Shown in pieces: positions 1 through 7,655 of a stretch of DNA of 64,000 nt. Origin of the DNA: an uncultured Helicobacteraceae bacterium (GTDB lineage: Bacteria; Campylobacterota; Campylobacteria; Campylobacterales; Helicobacteraceae). Location: assembly GCA_934668765.1 (NCBI GenBank), contig CAKUOH010000008.1, forward strand, positions 24,905 through 88,904, read 5' to 3'. Numbering within the stretch: position 1 is the stretch's first letter; every line of letters starts with the position of its first letter. A model generated the notes under the pieces. That model ran no database searches, was not told the origin of the DNA, and saw only the letters and a list, made by a program, of their open reading frames with translations. Made by a program: the position numbers and the translations under genes.

Positions 1-2
1 AC

Positions 3-1100
3 CCGATTCGCACGAATCCTTATGCCGAACTGCATATTTTTATGCAACGAATCTCAAAGCAAAAAAAGAAAATCAAAAAGCAATTAAAGCGCATAAAGCA
101 GGGCAAAATGAGCTTTGAGCTAATCACAAAAAATATGAACGAGGGCTTTTTGGTGGTAGATTCGCTTGGTAATATCACGCAGTGCAATGCAAAAGCATTG
201 CAAATCCTAAAAACCACGCAAAATAGCAATATTTTTAGTCAAAATCCCAAATTTGGCAATGCGGTGCAAAATAGCATAGATTTAGGCAATGAATCCTTTG
301 AAATCAATCTAAATGAGTATTTTTGCACAGGTATTTGTATGCCAATTTTTGTAAAATCTATGCTAAAAGCTATCATCATTTTACTTTTTGATAAAAGCAC
401 ACAGCGCGACATTTTAGCCCTGCGAAAAGAATTTAGCGCAAATGTAACCCACGAGCTAAAAACGCCTTTATCTGCGATTTTATTAAGTGCTGAAATGCTT
501 ATGGGTGGGCTTGTGGCGGAGGACGACAAAGATGCGTTTATCGCTAAAATTTACACAGAATCTCAAAGGCTTTTAATTCTCATTGAGAAGATTTTAAAAA
601 TCTCATTTTTAGAAGAAGTGGCGGTGGAAAAAGAGCGTGTGAATCTATCAAATATCATAAGGCAGATTTTGCCTAGTGTGGAGGCTTTGGCGAAAGAAAA
701 GGGCATAAAATGCGAGTTTATGGAATGCGAATCAGGCGCGATTCAAGGTTTTGAGATTTTAGGAATCCCCGCGTTGCTAGAAGATATGGTGTATAATTTG
801 TGCGAAAATGCCATAAAATATAGTGGGGAAAATGGCGCAGTGAAAATCATTTTAAAATGCGATAAAAATGCCGTGATTTTACGCGTGGTGGATAATGGCA
901 TAGGAATCGCATTTGATGAGCAAGAGCGGATTTTTGAGCGATTTTACTGTGTAGATAAGTCGCGCTCTAAAAAGCTAGGTGGCAATGGACTTGGACTTGC
1001 GATAGTAAAGCGAATCGCCAAAATCCACAACGCTAAAATCGCCGTGCATAGCAAATTAGGCAAAGGAAGCGAGTTTGTGGTAAGGTTTGTTAATACCTAA
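3..1100 (+). CDS. PhoR-like sensor histidine kinase (5' end cut by window)
   Basis: Sensor kinase of a two-component system; its N-terminal part lies before the window. The frame is open back to base 3, and residues before the first ATG (base 42) read as a continuing basic helix, so base 42 is not the real start. Order visible: a Lys-rich coil, a PAS-like segment (NEGFLVVDSLGNI), the HisKA box with NVTHELKTPLSA (phosphoacceptor His about 137 from base 42), then HATPase with NLCENAIKYS, DNGIGI, ERFYCVDKSRS and GNGLGLAIVK. The DKSRS/GLGLAIVK region is PhoR-like. A convergent pstB remnant follows directly, which fits a phosphate-sensing role, but the ligand is an inference. Confidence 0.85.
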   Translation, partial: PIRTNPYAELHIFMQRISKQKKKIKKQLKRIKQGKMSFELITKNMNEGFLVVDSLGNITQCNAKALQILKTTQNSNIFSQNPKFGNAVQNSIDLGNESFEINLNEYFCTGICMPIFVKSMLKAIIILLFDKSTQRDILALRKEFSANVTHELKTPLSAILLSAEMLMGGLVAEDDKDAFIAKIYTESQRLLILIEKILKISFLEEVAVEKERVNLSNIIRQILPSVEALAKEKGIKCEFMECESGAIQGFEILGIPALLEDMVYNLCENAIKYSGENGAVKIILKCDKNAVILRVVDNGIGIAFDEQERIFERFYCVDKSRSKKLGGNGLGLAIVKRIAKIHNAKIAVHSKLGKGSEFVVRFVNT

Positions 1101-1134
1101 ATACCGCACGAAAAATTATAGATATTCCCCAATC

Positions 1135-1311
1135 CTACCCAAATCGCCCTGCGATATAATCCCTTGTCTTTTTCTCTTTTGCTTCATCGCTAAAGATGAT
1201 TTTTGTTTTGTTAAATTCTACCACTTCGCCTAGCCAGAAAAACGCCACTCTATCACTGATTCGCATTGCTTGTTGCATATTATGCGTAACGATGAGTTTG
1301 CTTTTGTCTTT
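1135..1311 (-). pseudogene. pstB: pstB C-terminal remnant (phosphate ABC transporter ATPase)
   Basis: The minus strand reads 58 codons typical of the end of Pst[21 protein letters not shown], then WLGEVVEF and [10 protein letters not shown] followed by TAG. These are the H-loop and the family's conserved tail. Upstream the frame hits TAA at 1312-1314, and no Walker A, signature or Walker B is present, so about three quarters of the gene is lost. The break coincides with the start of an AT-rich accessory segment (1312-1441) that carries only a weak TACAAT -10-like element (1383-1388) for the next gene. Together with the PhoR-like kinase this suggests the former phosphate locus was cut by an insertion or deletion. 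Confidence 0.85.
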
Positions 1312-1441
1312 TTAGGTTAATTTAGCAATCCAATTAAACATTTTCGTTGATTAATTTTATATAGAATTTATGCTACATTAGATACAATTTGCAACTAATC
1401 AATCTATATTAAGTCAATTTAGTAAGAAACTAGAGGGTTTT

Positions 1442-2575
1442 ATGGGAGCAAGGCAGACAATACAAATCAACATTGAGCGTTTGCAATATCTTTTAGATTT
1501 GTTTAAAATAGACGAATTGCGCCTAAAATCTATCATAGAGCCAAAGCTAAAAAAATCCATTGATTTTACACAACCCATCAATATAGGAACATTAGCTGAA
1601 ATAGATAAGATTTTTAATCGTGGATTAGATTTTTATACAAACCCAAAATCTATAAATAAAGCAAATTCAAGCATTTTATTTAGAAAAGAAAATATTAGCG
1701 ATGATTTAGGCATAGGCGATGTGCAGTTTATCACAAGCTGTGAAGAGCAAATGCGCTATATCAGCGGATTAGCTAAACTTAGTGATTTTGCTTTTACGCA
1801 AAGAAAATTGCCCAATTTTTCTTTGCAAGATTCACCACAAAAGGTAGCCCAAAAAATGCAATTTTTGCTTCCCGCACAAAATAAAAGCGATAAACAATTT
1901 CTTGAATCTTTTATCAAAAACCTTGCAGAACATAATATTTTGGTGTTAGAAAACATAGAAACCCACAACAAAAAACATAAAAGCAATCTCTGCGGATTTT
2001 TTATCAAACCAAATATTATAGCCCTAAAAAATCAAGGTAGAAAAAGAGAGATTTTTACCCTAGCACACGAATTAGGACACTATTTGCTTGACAATGAAAA
2101 CATTGATAAAGATATATTTATCCAAAATCTGCAAAATGAGGAAAAATGGTGCAGTCAATTTGCTTTTTATTTGCTAATTGGCGAAAAATTAAGCGCATTA
2201 GAATCATTGCAAAAAAATGAAATAAATATTGAAAATAAAACGATTAAAAATATATCAAATCAAAAATATATCAGCAGACTTGCACTATTTTATCACTGCG
2301 CCAATAGTGGCAAGATAAAATGGAGCGATTATCATTCGCTTAAAGATAAACTAGATGATGAATATAAAAATAAAAAAGAAGCGCAATACAATAAACAGGA
2401 CGAAAACGAAGAAAAAAACAAGTTTATCCCAATACAACCACCCATACTCTCGCCACTACAAAAAGATATTTTTGTCAATGCCTTTTTGGAGGGAGCAATC
2501 GATGAATACACACTGCGAATGCGTTTTAAAAAATATATAAAAAATAACAATCTAGAGGGCTTTATATATGGCTAA
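1442..2575 (+). CDS. ImmA/IrrE-family metallopeptidase, partner of DUF4411 protein
   Basis: A 377-residue protein with the zinc-peptidase motif AHELGHYLL (HExxH, about residues 211-215) of the ImmA/IrrE (COG2856, M78) family, followed by a long C-terminal region. The first about 60 residues are helical and may be a divergent XRE-type DNA-binding part, but I see no clear helix-turn-helix. The start ATG follows a purine-rich AGAGGG. The stop overlaps the next gene by 8 bp, so the two are translationally coupled. COG2856 plus PIN/DUF4411 pairs are predicted toxin-antitoxin or stress modules; here the pair sits in an accessory island beside broken defence genes. Role by family, not shown. Confidence 0.8.
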   Translation: MGARQTIQINIERLQYLLDLFKIDELRLKSIIEPKLKKSIDFTQPINIGTLAEIDKIFNRGLDFYTNPKSINKANSSILFRKENISDDLGIGDVQFITSCEEQMRYISGLAKLSDFAFTQRKLPNFSLQDSPQKVAQKMQFLLPAQNKSDKQFLESFIKNLAEHNILVLENIETHNKKHKSNLCGFFIKPNIIALKNQGRKREIFTLAHELGHYLLDNENIDKDIFIQNLQNEEKWCSQFAFYLLIGEKLSALESLQKNEINIENKTIKNISNQKYISRLALFYHCANSGKIKWSDYHSLKDKLDDEYKNKKEAQYNKQDENEEKNKFIPIQPPILSPLQKDIFVNAFLEGAIDEYTLRMRFKKYIKNNNLEGFIYG

Positions 2576-3125
2576 CTATCTTTTTGATACCTGCTCTCTC
2601 ATTGCGCTTGTAAGGTATTATCTGCCTTTTGATTCGGATGATAAATTAAAAAATTTTATATACAAAGGCTTTGAATCCAAAGAATTTATAATGCTAAAAC
2701 AAGTCAAATATGAGTGTGAGCAAGTTTCAAGTGGCTTGGTATTTAACGAATTTCCACAGCTCAAAAATATACAATCTATCAACTTTAATAAAATCGTAAC
2801 AGATAAGATTCATAGGCTTATTGATAATAATTTCATAATTTCCCAAGCGCAAATAAATAGACTTGAAAGCGGGGAATATGAAATCCAAAAACAACAATTT
2901 ATCGAAAGTGCAGATTTTAACCTTATCCATTGCGCTATGGAAAATAACTGCACGATTATCACAGAAGAAACACCAACCAACAACGACAACAAACTTTTTA
3001 AGAAAATCTCTGCTATTTGTGAAACGCAAGGGATTAAGTGTGCATCTATATCAAAACTATTGCAAACAAAATTAGATATAAATTTCGCCATCAAATTAAC
3101 ATTAAAGAATATAAGTTCGCTATGA
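2568..3125 (+). CDS. DUF4411 PIN-like protein, putative toxin
   Basis: A 185-residue protein starting NYLFDTCSLIALVRYYLPFD, which gives the first PIN-fold Asp in FDTCSLI. The C-terminal half has HCAMENNCTIITEETPTNN followed by ISAICETQGIKCASISKLL; the TEE box and the GxxC/S ending are typical of DUF4411. PIN proteins of this type are RNases in toxin-antitoxin pairs. It overlaps the ImmA/IrrE gene by 8 bp in the usual order (regulator/peptidase first, PIN second). Length is normal and no truncation is seen. The activity is inferred from family membership. Confidence 0.75.
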   Translation: MANYLFDTCSLIALVRYYLPFDSDDKLKNFIYKGFESKEFIMLKQVKYECEQVSSGLVFNEFPQLKNIQSINFNKIVTDKIHRLIDNNFIISQAQINRLESGEYEIQKQQFIESADFNLIHCAMENNCTIITEETPTNNDNKLFKKISAICETQGIKCASISKLLQTKLDINFAIKLTLKNISSL

Positions 3126-3367
3126 TTTCTATATCAAACTTCACATACCCAATTAGATTCCATTATCTCCCCTGCGACAAGGCAAAATTGGCGTAGGCTT
3201 GGTGTTTTGCACGCTTACAATCTAAATCAAAATATAAAAAACCATACACAAATCACAGCGCAAAAAACTCACCACTCGCGCCAATAAAAAACTCTCTGCT
3301 AAAAGTATTATCCCCACAGAATATTTTTGCAATACAAAAAATATCCCACAAATTCAAAGCATAGTAG

Positions 3368-3582
3368 AACACATTAACGCAAAAAAAATACCCCATTCAA
3401 AACGCTATATTCTCACTTGCGCTAAACTTGCTAAAAGCAAAAAATCTACTGCATAAACCACACATAAAATCCACGCTACAAGAATATAACTTTGCGTATT
3501 ATGATGATTTACTAGATTTTGCCTTGCCACAAGATGAAGTCGATGCGCTAGGGCTTATCTATCAATGTCTTTTATATGAGGG
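3368..3582 (+). pseudogene. N-6 adenine DNA methylase N-terminal remnant (probable)
   Basis: An open frame begins after a TAG (3365-3367) and reads YYDDLLDFALPQDEVDALG, then LIYQCLLYEGT, which resembles the N-terminal block of large N-6 adenine methylases (usually followed by a GSYYTP motif I). It ends at about 3582, where the sequence passes into an unrelated nuclease reading in another frame. No catalytic NPPY motif is left. The preceding 3126-3367 contains no gene I can recognise and looks like decayed coding sequence. The assignment rests on one short block, so it is an inference; what is clear is that the frame is a fragment. Confidence 0.45.
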
Positions 3583-4461
3583 GACGGCGATAAGCAAATT
3601 GCAAAATATATCGGCGGTTTGCGCGATAAAGGTATAAAATATGAAAATATCACTGTGGTATATTTAACCAAAAAAGGCGATAAGTTAAGCCAACAAAGTC
3701 GCCAGCAATGGGATACTGAGGGCAATTTCTTAAAATCGAACGAATACAAACTGCCATACAAACAAATTTCTTATGAAAAAGATATTTTAGCGTGGATAGA
3801 AAAATGTCAAAAAGAAGTCGGCAATATCACAAGTTTAAATTCAGCCCTTGAATTTTACAAGGATATTGTTGAAATTATTACATATAAAAAGGAGAGTAAA
3901 ATGAATATAGCGGGATTTTTTGGAGAGAATGCAGATGATATAAAAGAGCTATCACAAGAAAAGCGTTTTGAGATAGCGTTTGAAATTTGCAAAAATGAAG
4001 ATGAGATTATGCGTGCATATCTTGCAAATATAGAAAATGACATTAGAGATAGCGTTAAAGAAAGGGTTGGCGAGAGTTGGAGAACGGAATTACTTGATGG
4101 TATTTTATTCGTTAAAAATGAAAAATATGGTGATGAGTTGGTTGGTTTTATATTTGATATTGAATGGGCTATTGAAGAAAAAAATAAGATATTTAGCTGT
4201 TGGTTGTATGTGGAAGGACTTTCAGAATTAGAAGGGTATGATAAAAAAATATGGAAAATTATAAACAAAAGCTACAAAAACATTTATCACAAGAATTAAA
4301 TGGAAAAGAGTTGATAATACATAAAAAGGAATTTATCTATATTGATTTTAAGAACATTGACGAACTTTCAAATTCCAAAGAAATTTTCTTAAATTTTATA
4401 GAAAAAATACACCGATTTAGCTGACAAACTCAACGAAAAACTCAAAACTTTCAAAATTTAA
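3583..4461 (+). pseudogene. PD-(D/E)XK_4-type nuclease remnant with frameshifts
   Basis: Reads DGDKQIAKYIGGLRDKGIKY, then ENITVVYLTKKGD, QISYEKDILAWIEKC and ALEFYKDIVEIITY, the pattern of PDDEXK_4 (PF14281) nucleases found in restriction and defence loci. The N-terminal part with the catalytic E-x-K is missing at the junction with the methylase fragment. The main frame stops at 4297-4299; the likely continuation jumps to the frame starting ENYKQKLQKHL (4254) and then to the frame ending DLADKLNEKLKTF (TAA 4459-4461). At least two frameshifts and a missing 5' end make it a pseudogene. The family call is moderately sure, the decay is clear. Confidence 0.6.
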
Positions 4462-4472
4462 AGGCTCAAAAA

Positions 4473-4676
4473 ATGTCTCAAACCAAAACCGCTCGTCTAA
4501 ACGCCCTTTATATGCGACTTAAAGGCGCAAACGGCGAAATTTTAGGGCACAAAGCTTATGTGAGTTTGCAAGAAACATTGGGCGATGAGACTTTGAGAGA
4601 GTGCAGTGGGGTTGTAGCAGAAAATATCTTAATGTCAATGTTTGCAAAATCTTTGGATATAATTACAAAAATATAA
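4473..4676 (+). CDS. Small hypothetical protein
   Basis: A 67-residue open frame starting MSQTKTARLNALYMRLKG and containing an acidic LQETLGDETLRECSGVV stretch. I do not recognise the family. It lies in an island of broken genes, 13 bp upstream of the HEPN remnant, and is preceded only by TTTAAAGGCTC as a weak ribosome site. It may be a truncated relic, because the segment LRECSGVVAENI looks like the inside of a longer protein. No function is proposed. Confidence 0.35.
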   Translation: MSQTKTARLNALYMRLKGANGEILGHKAYVSLQETLGDETLRECSGVVAENILMSMFAKSLDIITKI

Positions 4677-4689
4677 AAGGTGTGATTTT

Positions 4690-5112
4690 ATGGAGCAGGT
4701 AAGTGGCAGATTTAGACAGCGATTTGAGGTGTTTGACAAGGCATTTTTAAATTTAGATGAGTTAAAGGCGCGTGATTTTAGCTCTTTTTCGACACTTGAA
4801 AAAGAGGGAATTATCCAGTGATTTGAGATTTTAGTCAACCTTTCGTGGAAAGTGCTAAAAGATTTTTTGGAGAACGAGGGATTTCTCATATCAAGCCCAA
4901 AGGACGCTATTCGTCAGGCATTTAGTAGCAAACTTTTTGGCGTTGATATAGCGGATAAATGGTTAGAATCGCTAAATATTCGCAACCTTACAAGCCATAC
5001 ATACACGCAAGATGCGCTAGATAAAAATGTGCGATTTATTTTAGATGAATTTTTGCCACTTGTGAAAAATCTGCAACAAATATTAAAAGGCAAACTATGC
5101 GATATGGGCTAA
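4690..5112 (+). pseudogene. HEPN / HI0074-type nucleotidyltransferase substrate-binding protein, interrupted by TGA
   Basis: Starting at ATG 4690 the frame reads MEQVSGRFRQRFEVFDKAF ... EKEGIIQ, then TGA at 4819-4821, then FEILVNLSWKVLKDFLENEG and a full C-terminus ending with TAA 5110-5112. HI0074-family proteins have QRFE(Y) at this point, so the TGA most simply replaces CGA (Arg) by a C-to-T change. The family is the HEPN partner of MNT nucleotidyltransferases (type VII toxin-antitoxin). The downstream MNT gene overlaps the end and is intact. A short internal start (GTG 4852) could give an 86-residue C-terminal piece, which would lack the first helices. Confidence 0.8.
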
Positions 5113-5408
5113 ATGAGCGGGATTTGGGGATTATCACAAAGATTTTAGCTAATCAAGGCAATGTTAAAAACGCACTAATTTTTGGCTCACGCGCTATGGG
5201 TGCTTATAAAATCGCTTCGGACATAGATATTGCTTTGGTGGCTAAAAATGGCGATTTTAGCCTTGCAGAGATTGCGAATCTAAAGGCAGAATTTGATGAG
5301 AGCGATTTGGCGTATTTTGTGGATTTGGTAAGCTATAATGACGCAAATGACGCGCTAAAAAGGCATATTGACACGCAGGGCAAAGCTATATTTTTGCGCG
5401 ATTCATAG
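5097..5408 (+). CDS. MNT-domain nucleotidyltransferase (MntA-like antitoxin)
   Basis: A 103-residue minimal nucleotidyltransferase. The catalytic signature FGSRAMGAYKIASDIDIAL (GSRAxG then SDIDIA) is complete, and a third acidic position lies near FVDLV. In MntA/HepT-type pairs this protein modifies the HEPN RNase with AMP and so neutralises it. Here the HEPN gene just upstream (16-bp overlap) carries a stop codon, so the antitoxin half may be an orphan. Length is normal for the minimal family. Confidence 0.85.
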   Translation: MRYGLNERDLGIITKILANQGNVKNALIFGSRAMGAYKIASDIDIALVAKNGDFSLAEIANLKAEFDESDLAYFVDLVSYNDANDALKRHIDTQGKAIFLRDS

Positions 5409-5525
5409 CCCCCACGCTTAAATTAGAAATGCTAGTAAAAATCCCTGCGCTACAAGTGCGAATCTGTCCTTTTGTAATATCTTACAATATCGCATAAAAT
5501 CCGCAAATACGCTCTATATGCGCAA

Positions 5526-7517
5526 TTATTGTATTAAGCACCGTCCGCCCGTGCATTGATTGACAAATTCTAATTGAAGCGGACTTCTTGTGCCGTGCCT
5601 ATCATCGCCTTCGCCCGTGCAGTTATTGCTAGATAGTGTGCTATTTAGCGGATTTTGATAAGTTTCTTCAATTTGCATACTAAAAAGCAAATACACATTT
5701 TGCGTATATCGTGAGCTAATGATAGAATATGCTTCATTTGCATTGCGTGCGATAGAACTTTGCAAATAGTTTGCAAATCGCTCATAGCTTGGGCTTCCTG
5801 CGACATTAGTTGGTAAAAATGCCACGCCATCTTGCAAACGAATCACAGGCATTGCGTGTCCGTTTTGTCTGCCACTTCTATCAGTGCGATAAATATTTAC
5901 AATCCACATAGAGCCAACAGGTGCGCTAAAAAAGCCATTTATCATCTCACGCACTTGAGAAAGTTCAGAGGCAAATCTCTCGTTGCGATATGCGCGAGAA
6001 GGATACATAGTAAGTGCGATTGAGCGATAGATTTGCTCACTTTGGGCAAAAGCTTCTTGTTGCGTTAATCCCTGCGGGAGATTCAAAGTAGAGTAATTTT
6101 CAAGCTGACTAGCTAAAAGTGGATAGCGCGAACGAAAAGAAACAAAAGGATTTTGCCCTGCTTGTGTATTAAAGAAATATCCGCCTTGCGTTAAAGGTGC
6201 GTTAGGGTGCTCATTTAGCTCGGCTATGATTTGATAGCTATGTAGCATACATACGCCACAATCACCTATCCTTACGGCTTGTCCATCGGTTGTAGTTGCG
6301 ATTTGCCACAATCTGCGCCTCCATTCATCGTTGAGCGTAAAAGTAGGTGGCAATGGAGGTGCTTTAAGCAATGGCGGACTTTGGAGCGTTGGCGTGGTTT
6401 GAAGTAGTGTTTGATTGCCACTTGCTGGGCATTGCGGCAAAGAATCGCCCAAATTTGCATTATAAAAGCGCACAAAATTTTGCACATCATTTGAGAATCT
6501 AAAAAACGAAGTGGGGGCGTTTGTCCTATCTGTGGCGGCATATTTTTTCGTAGCAGTGTAAGGCACTCCATAGTGAATCCCATATTGCGGGACGCGCAAA
6601 ATATTCCCCGCATAATCGCTTAAAAGGCTAATATTATTGTTTCCAAAAAATTCTAAATTCCACGATTGCGTGGATATGATTTTCCTAGATTCTATCACAT
6701 CGCATTTTGTAAAAAATGTCCAATTCCAATCCTGTCCCCGCGCTTGATTTGAAGTAAGGCAGATAGTATTTCCATTGCCTTTGTCATATTGTGATATTTG
6801 CCCATTTAGCGGATTGTAAGTGAGATAAATAGGGTCGTTTTTGACAGATTCGTTATTGTGTAGATAGTAGCTATCAAATGTTCCGCGTCCCGTAGCAAAA
6901 TCCCACGCGATAAAGGTGCTAATAGATAGATTTACAGGCGTTGCTATGGTATTTAGCCATTCATTCATACCGCTTAGGGCGTGATTATTTGCTTTTTTAT
7001 CGGCAGATAGGACAAGAAAGCCGTTTGAATCCTGCACTTGCAAACCCGTAGAATGCGAAATAAAAGCATTGTTTTGTGCGGTAAAGACTTGCGATTTGTC
7101 ATTTATCACGCAAGGGCGCAAGATGAGATTCTTTGTGGATGCGCCTAGATTTTGTGGTGCAGTAGCACAAACCCAATCTCTCCCCACAATCCACGCAATT
7201 CTACCAAATACATCATATCTAGCGGGCGGAGATTTGGAGCAGTTTTGCAAAGAAATATAGCCCTCTCCGTTTCTAAAAGTAGGCGCGTAACAAGCGATTA
7301 CGCCATTTTTTAACAAGACAGAGATGGGTTTATCTTTTGGCTTATCGGCAAGTTTTTGCGGGATTTGCGTATTTAGCGCATTTAAAGGGGCAGAGCCTAG
7401 TTGAAGTGATTTTGTTTGTGTTGTTTGTGGATTTTGGGCGTCTTTGTTTATCTCGCAAGCAGTTAGTAATAACGCACTTACAAGCAATGCTATTTTTAAA
7501 AATACTGCACCTTTCAT
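5526..7517 (-). CDS. DUF1561 (PF07598-like) lipoprotein, candidate lectin-type toxin
   Basis: A 663-residue lipoprotein: signal peptide with lipobox LLLTAC (lipidated Cys21). The N-terminal two thirds have Trp/Cys-rich lectin-like blocks (YISLQNCSKSPPARYDV, WVCATAPQNLG, DWNWTFFTKCD), reminiscent of ricin-B repeats; the C-terminal third has a distinct block with RIGDCGVCMLHSYQII, NPFVSFRSRYPLL and GHAMPVIRL. This arrangement recalls DUF1561/PF07598, the family of Leptospira virulence-modifying proteins, which I remember also from some Helicobacter and Bartonella. Cys218-type GDCGVC and His in GHAMPV could form a Cys/His catalytic pair, but that is speculation. Start follows AAGGAGCAACAA. It is a single-gene unit with its own promoter. 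Confidence 0.65.
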   Translation of the reverse strand: MKGAVFLKIALLVSALLLTACEINKDAQNPQTTQTKSLQLGSAPLNALNTQIPQKLADKPKDKPISVLLKNGVIACYAPTFRNGEGYISLQNCSKSPPARYDVFGRIAWIVGRDWVCATAPQNLGASTKNLILRPCVINDKSQVFTAQNNAFISHSTGLQVQDSNGFLVLSADKKANNHALSGMNEWLNTIATPVNLSISTFIAWDFATGRGTFDSYYLHNNESVKNDPIYLTYNPLNGQISQYDKGNGNTICLTSNQARGQDWNWTFFTKCDVIESRKIISTQSWNLEFFGNNNISLLSDYAGNILRVPQYGIHYGVPYTATKKYAATDRTNAPTSFFRFSNDVQNFVRFYNANLGDSLPQCPASGNQTLLQTTPTLQSPPLLKAPPLPPTFTLNDEWRRRLWQIATTTDGQAVRIGDCGVCMLHSYQIIAELNEHPNAPLTQGGYFFNTQAGQNPFVSFRSRYPLLASQLENYSTLNLPQGLTQQEAFAQSEQIYRSIALTMYPSRAYRNERFASELSQVREMINGFFSAPVGSMWIVNIYRTDRSGRQNGHAMPVIRLQDGVAFLPTNVAGSPSYERFANYLQSSIARNANEAYSIISSRYTQNVYLLFSMQIEETYQNPLNSTLSSNNCTGEGDDRHGTRSPLQLEFVNQCTGGRCLIQ

Positions 7518-7544
7518 TTGTTGCTCCTTATTTAAAATCCGCAG

Positions 7545-7550
7545 ATTCTA
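7545..7550 (-). promoter_or_regulatory. -10 element of the DUF1561 lipoprotein gene
   Basis: On the minus strand TTAGAATCTGC gives a TAGAAT -10 hexamer 27 bp before the start codon, followed by the ribosome site AAGGAG. Helicobacter sigma-70 promoters rely mainly on an extended -10, and no good -35 hexamer is seen. Confidence 0.5.
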
Positions 7551-7613
7551 ACAAGTTTTTATATAAATTTTTATTAAGTCTGCTTCTAAAATTTAGATTT
7601 ACATAAATTTTGC

Positions 7614-7619
7614 TAGAAT
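7614..7619 (+). promoter_or_regulatory. -10 element of mod (extended, TGC TAGAAT)
   Basis: AAATTTTGCTAGAATTGCGG upstream of mod contains an extended -10 (TGC-TAGAAT). An almost identical 20-mer (one base different) precedes the esterase at 11452-11471, just behind res. Confidence 0.55.
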
Positions 7620-7655
7620 TGCGGTTTTGAATCTTAAACTTAAAAGGCAAAAGCA

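Noticed and set aside
4819-4821. TGA in the HEPN frame (and TGA 50711 in tolC-like) as selenocysteine or recoding
   Set aside because: The expected residues are Arg and Trp-like positions, no SECIS-like hairpin follows, and neighbours are also decaying. Nonsense mutation is simpler.
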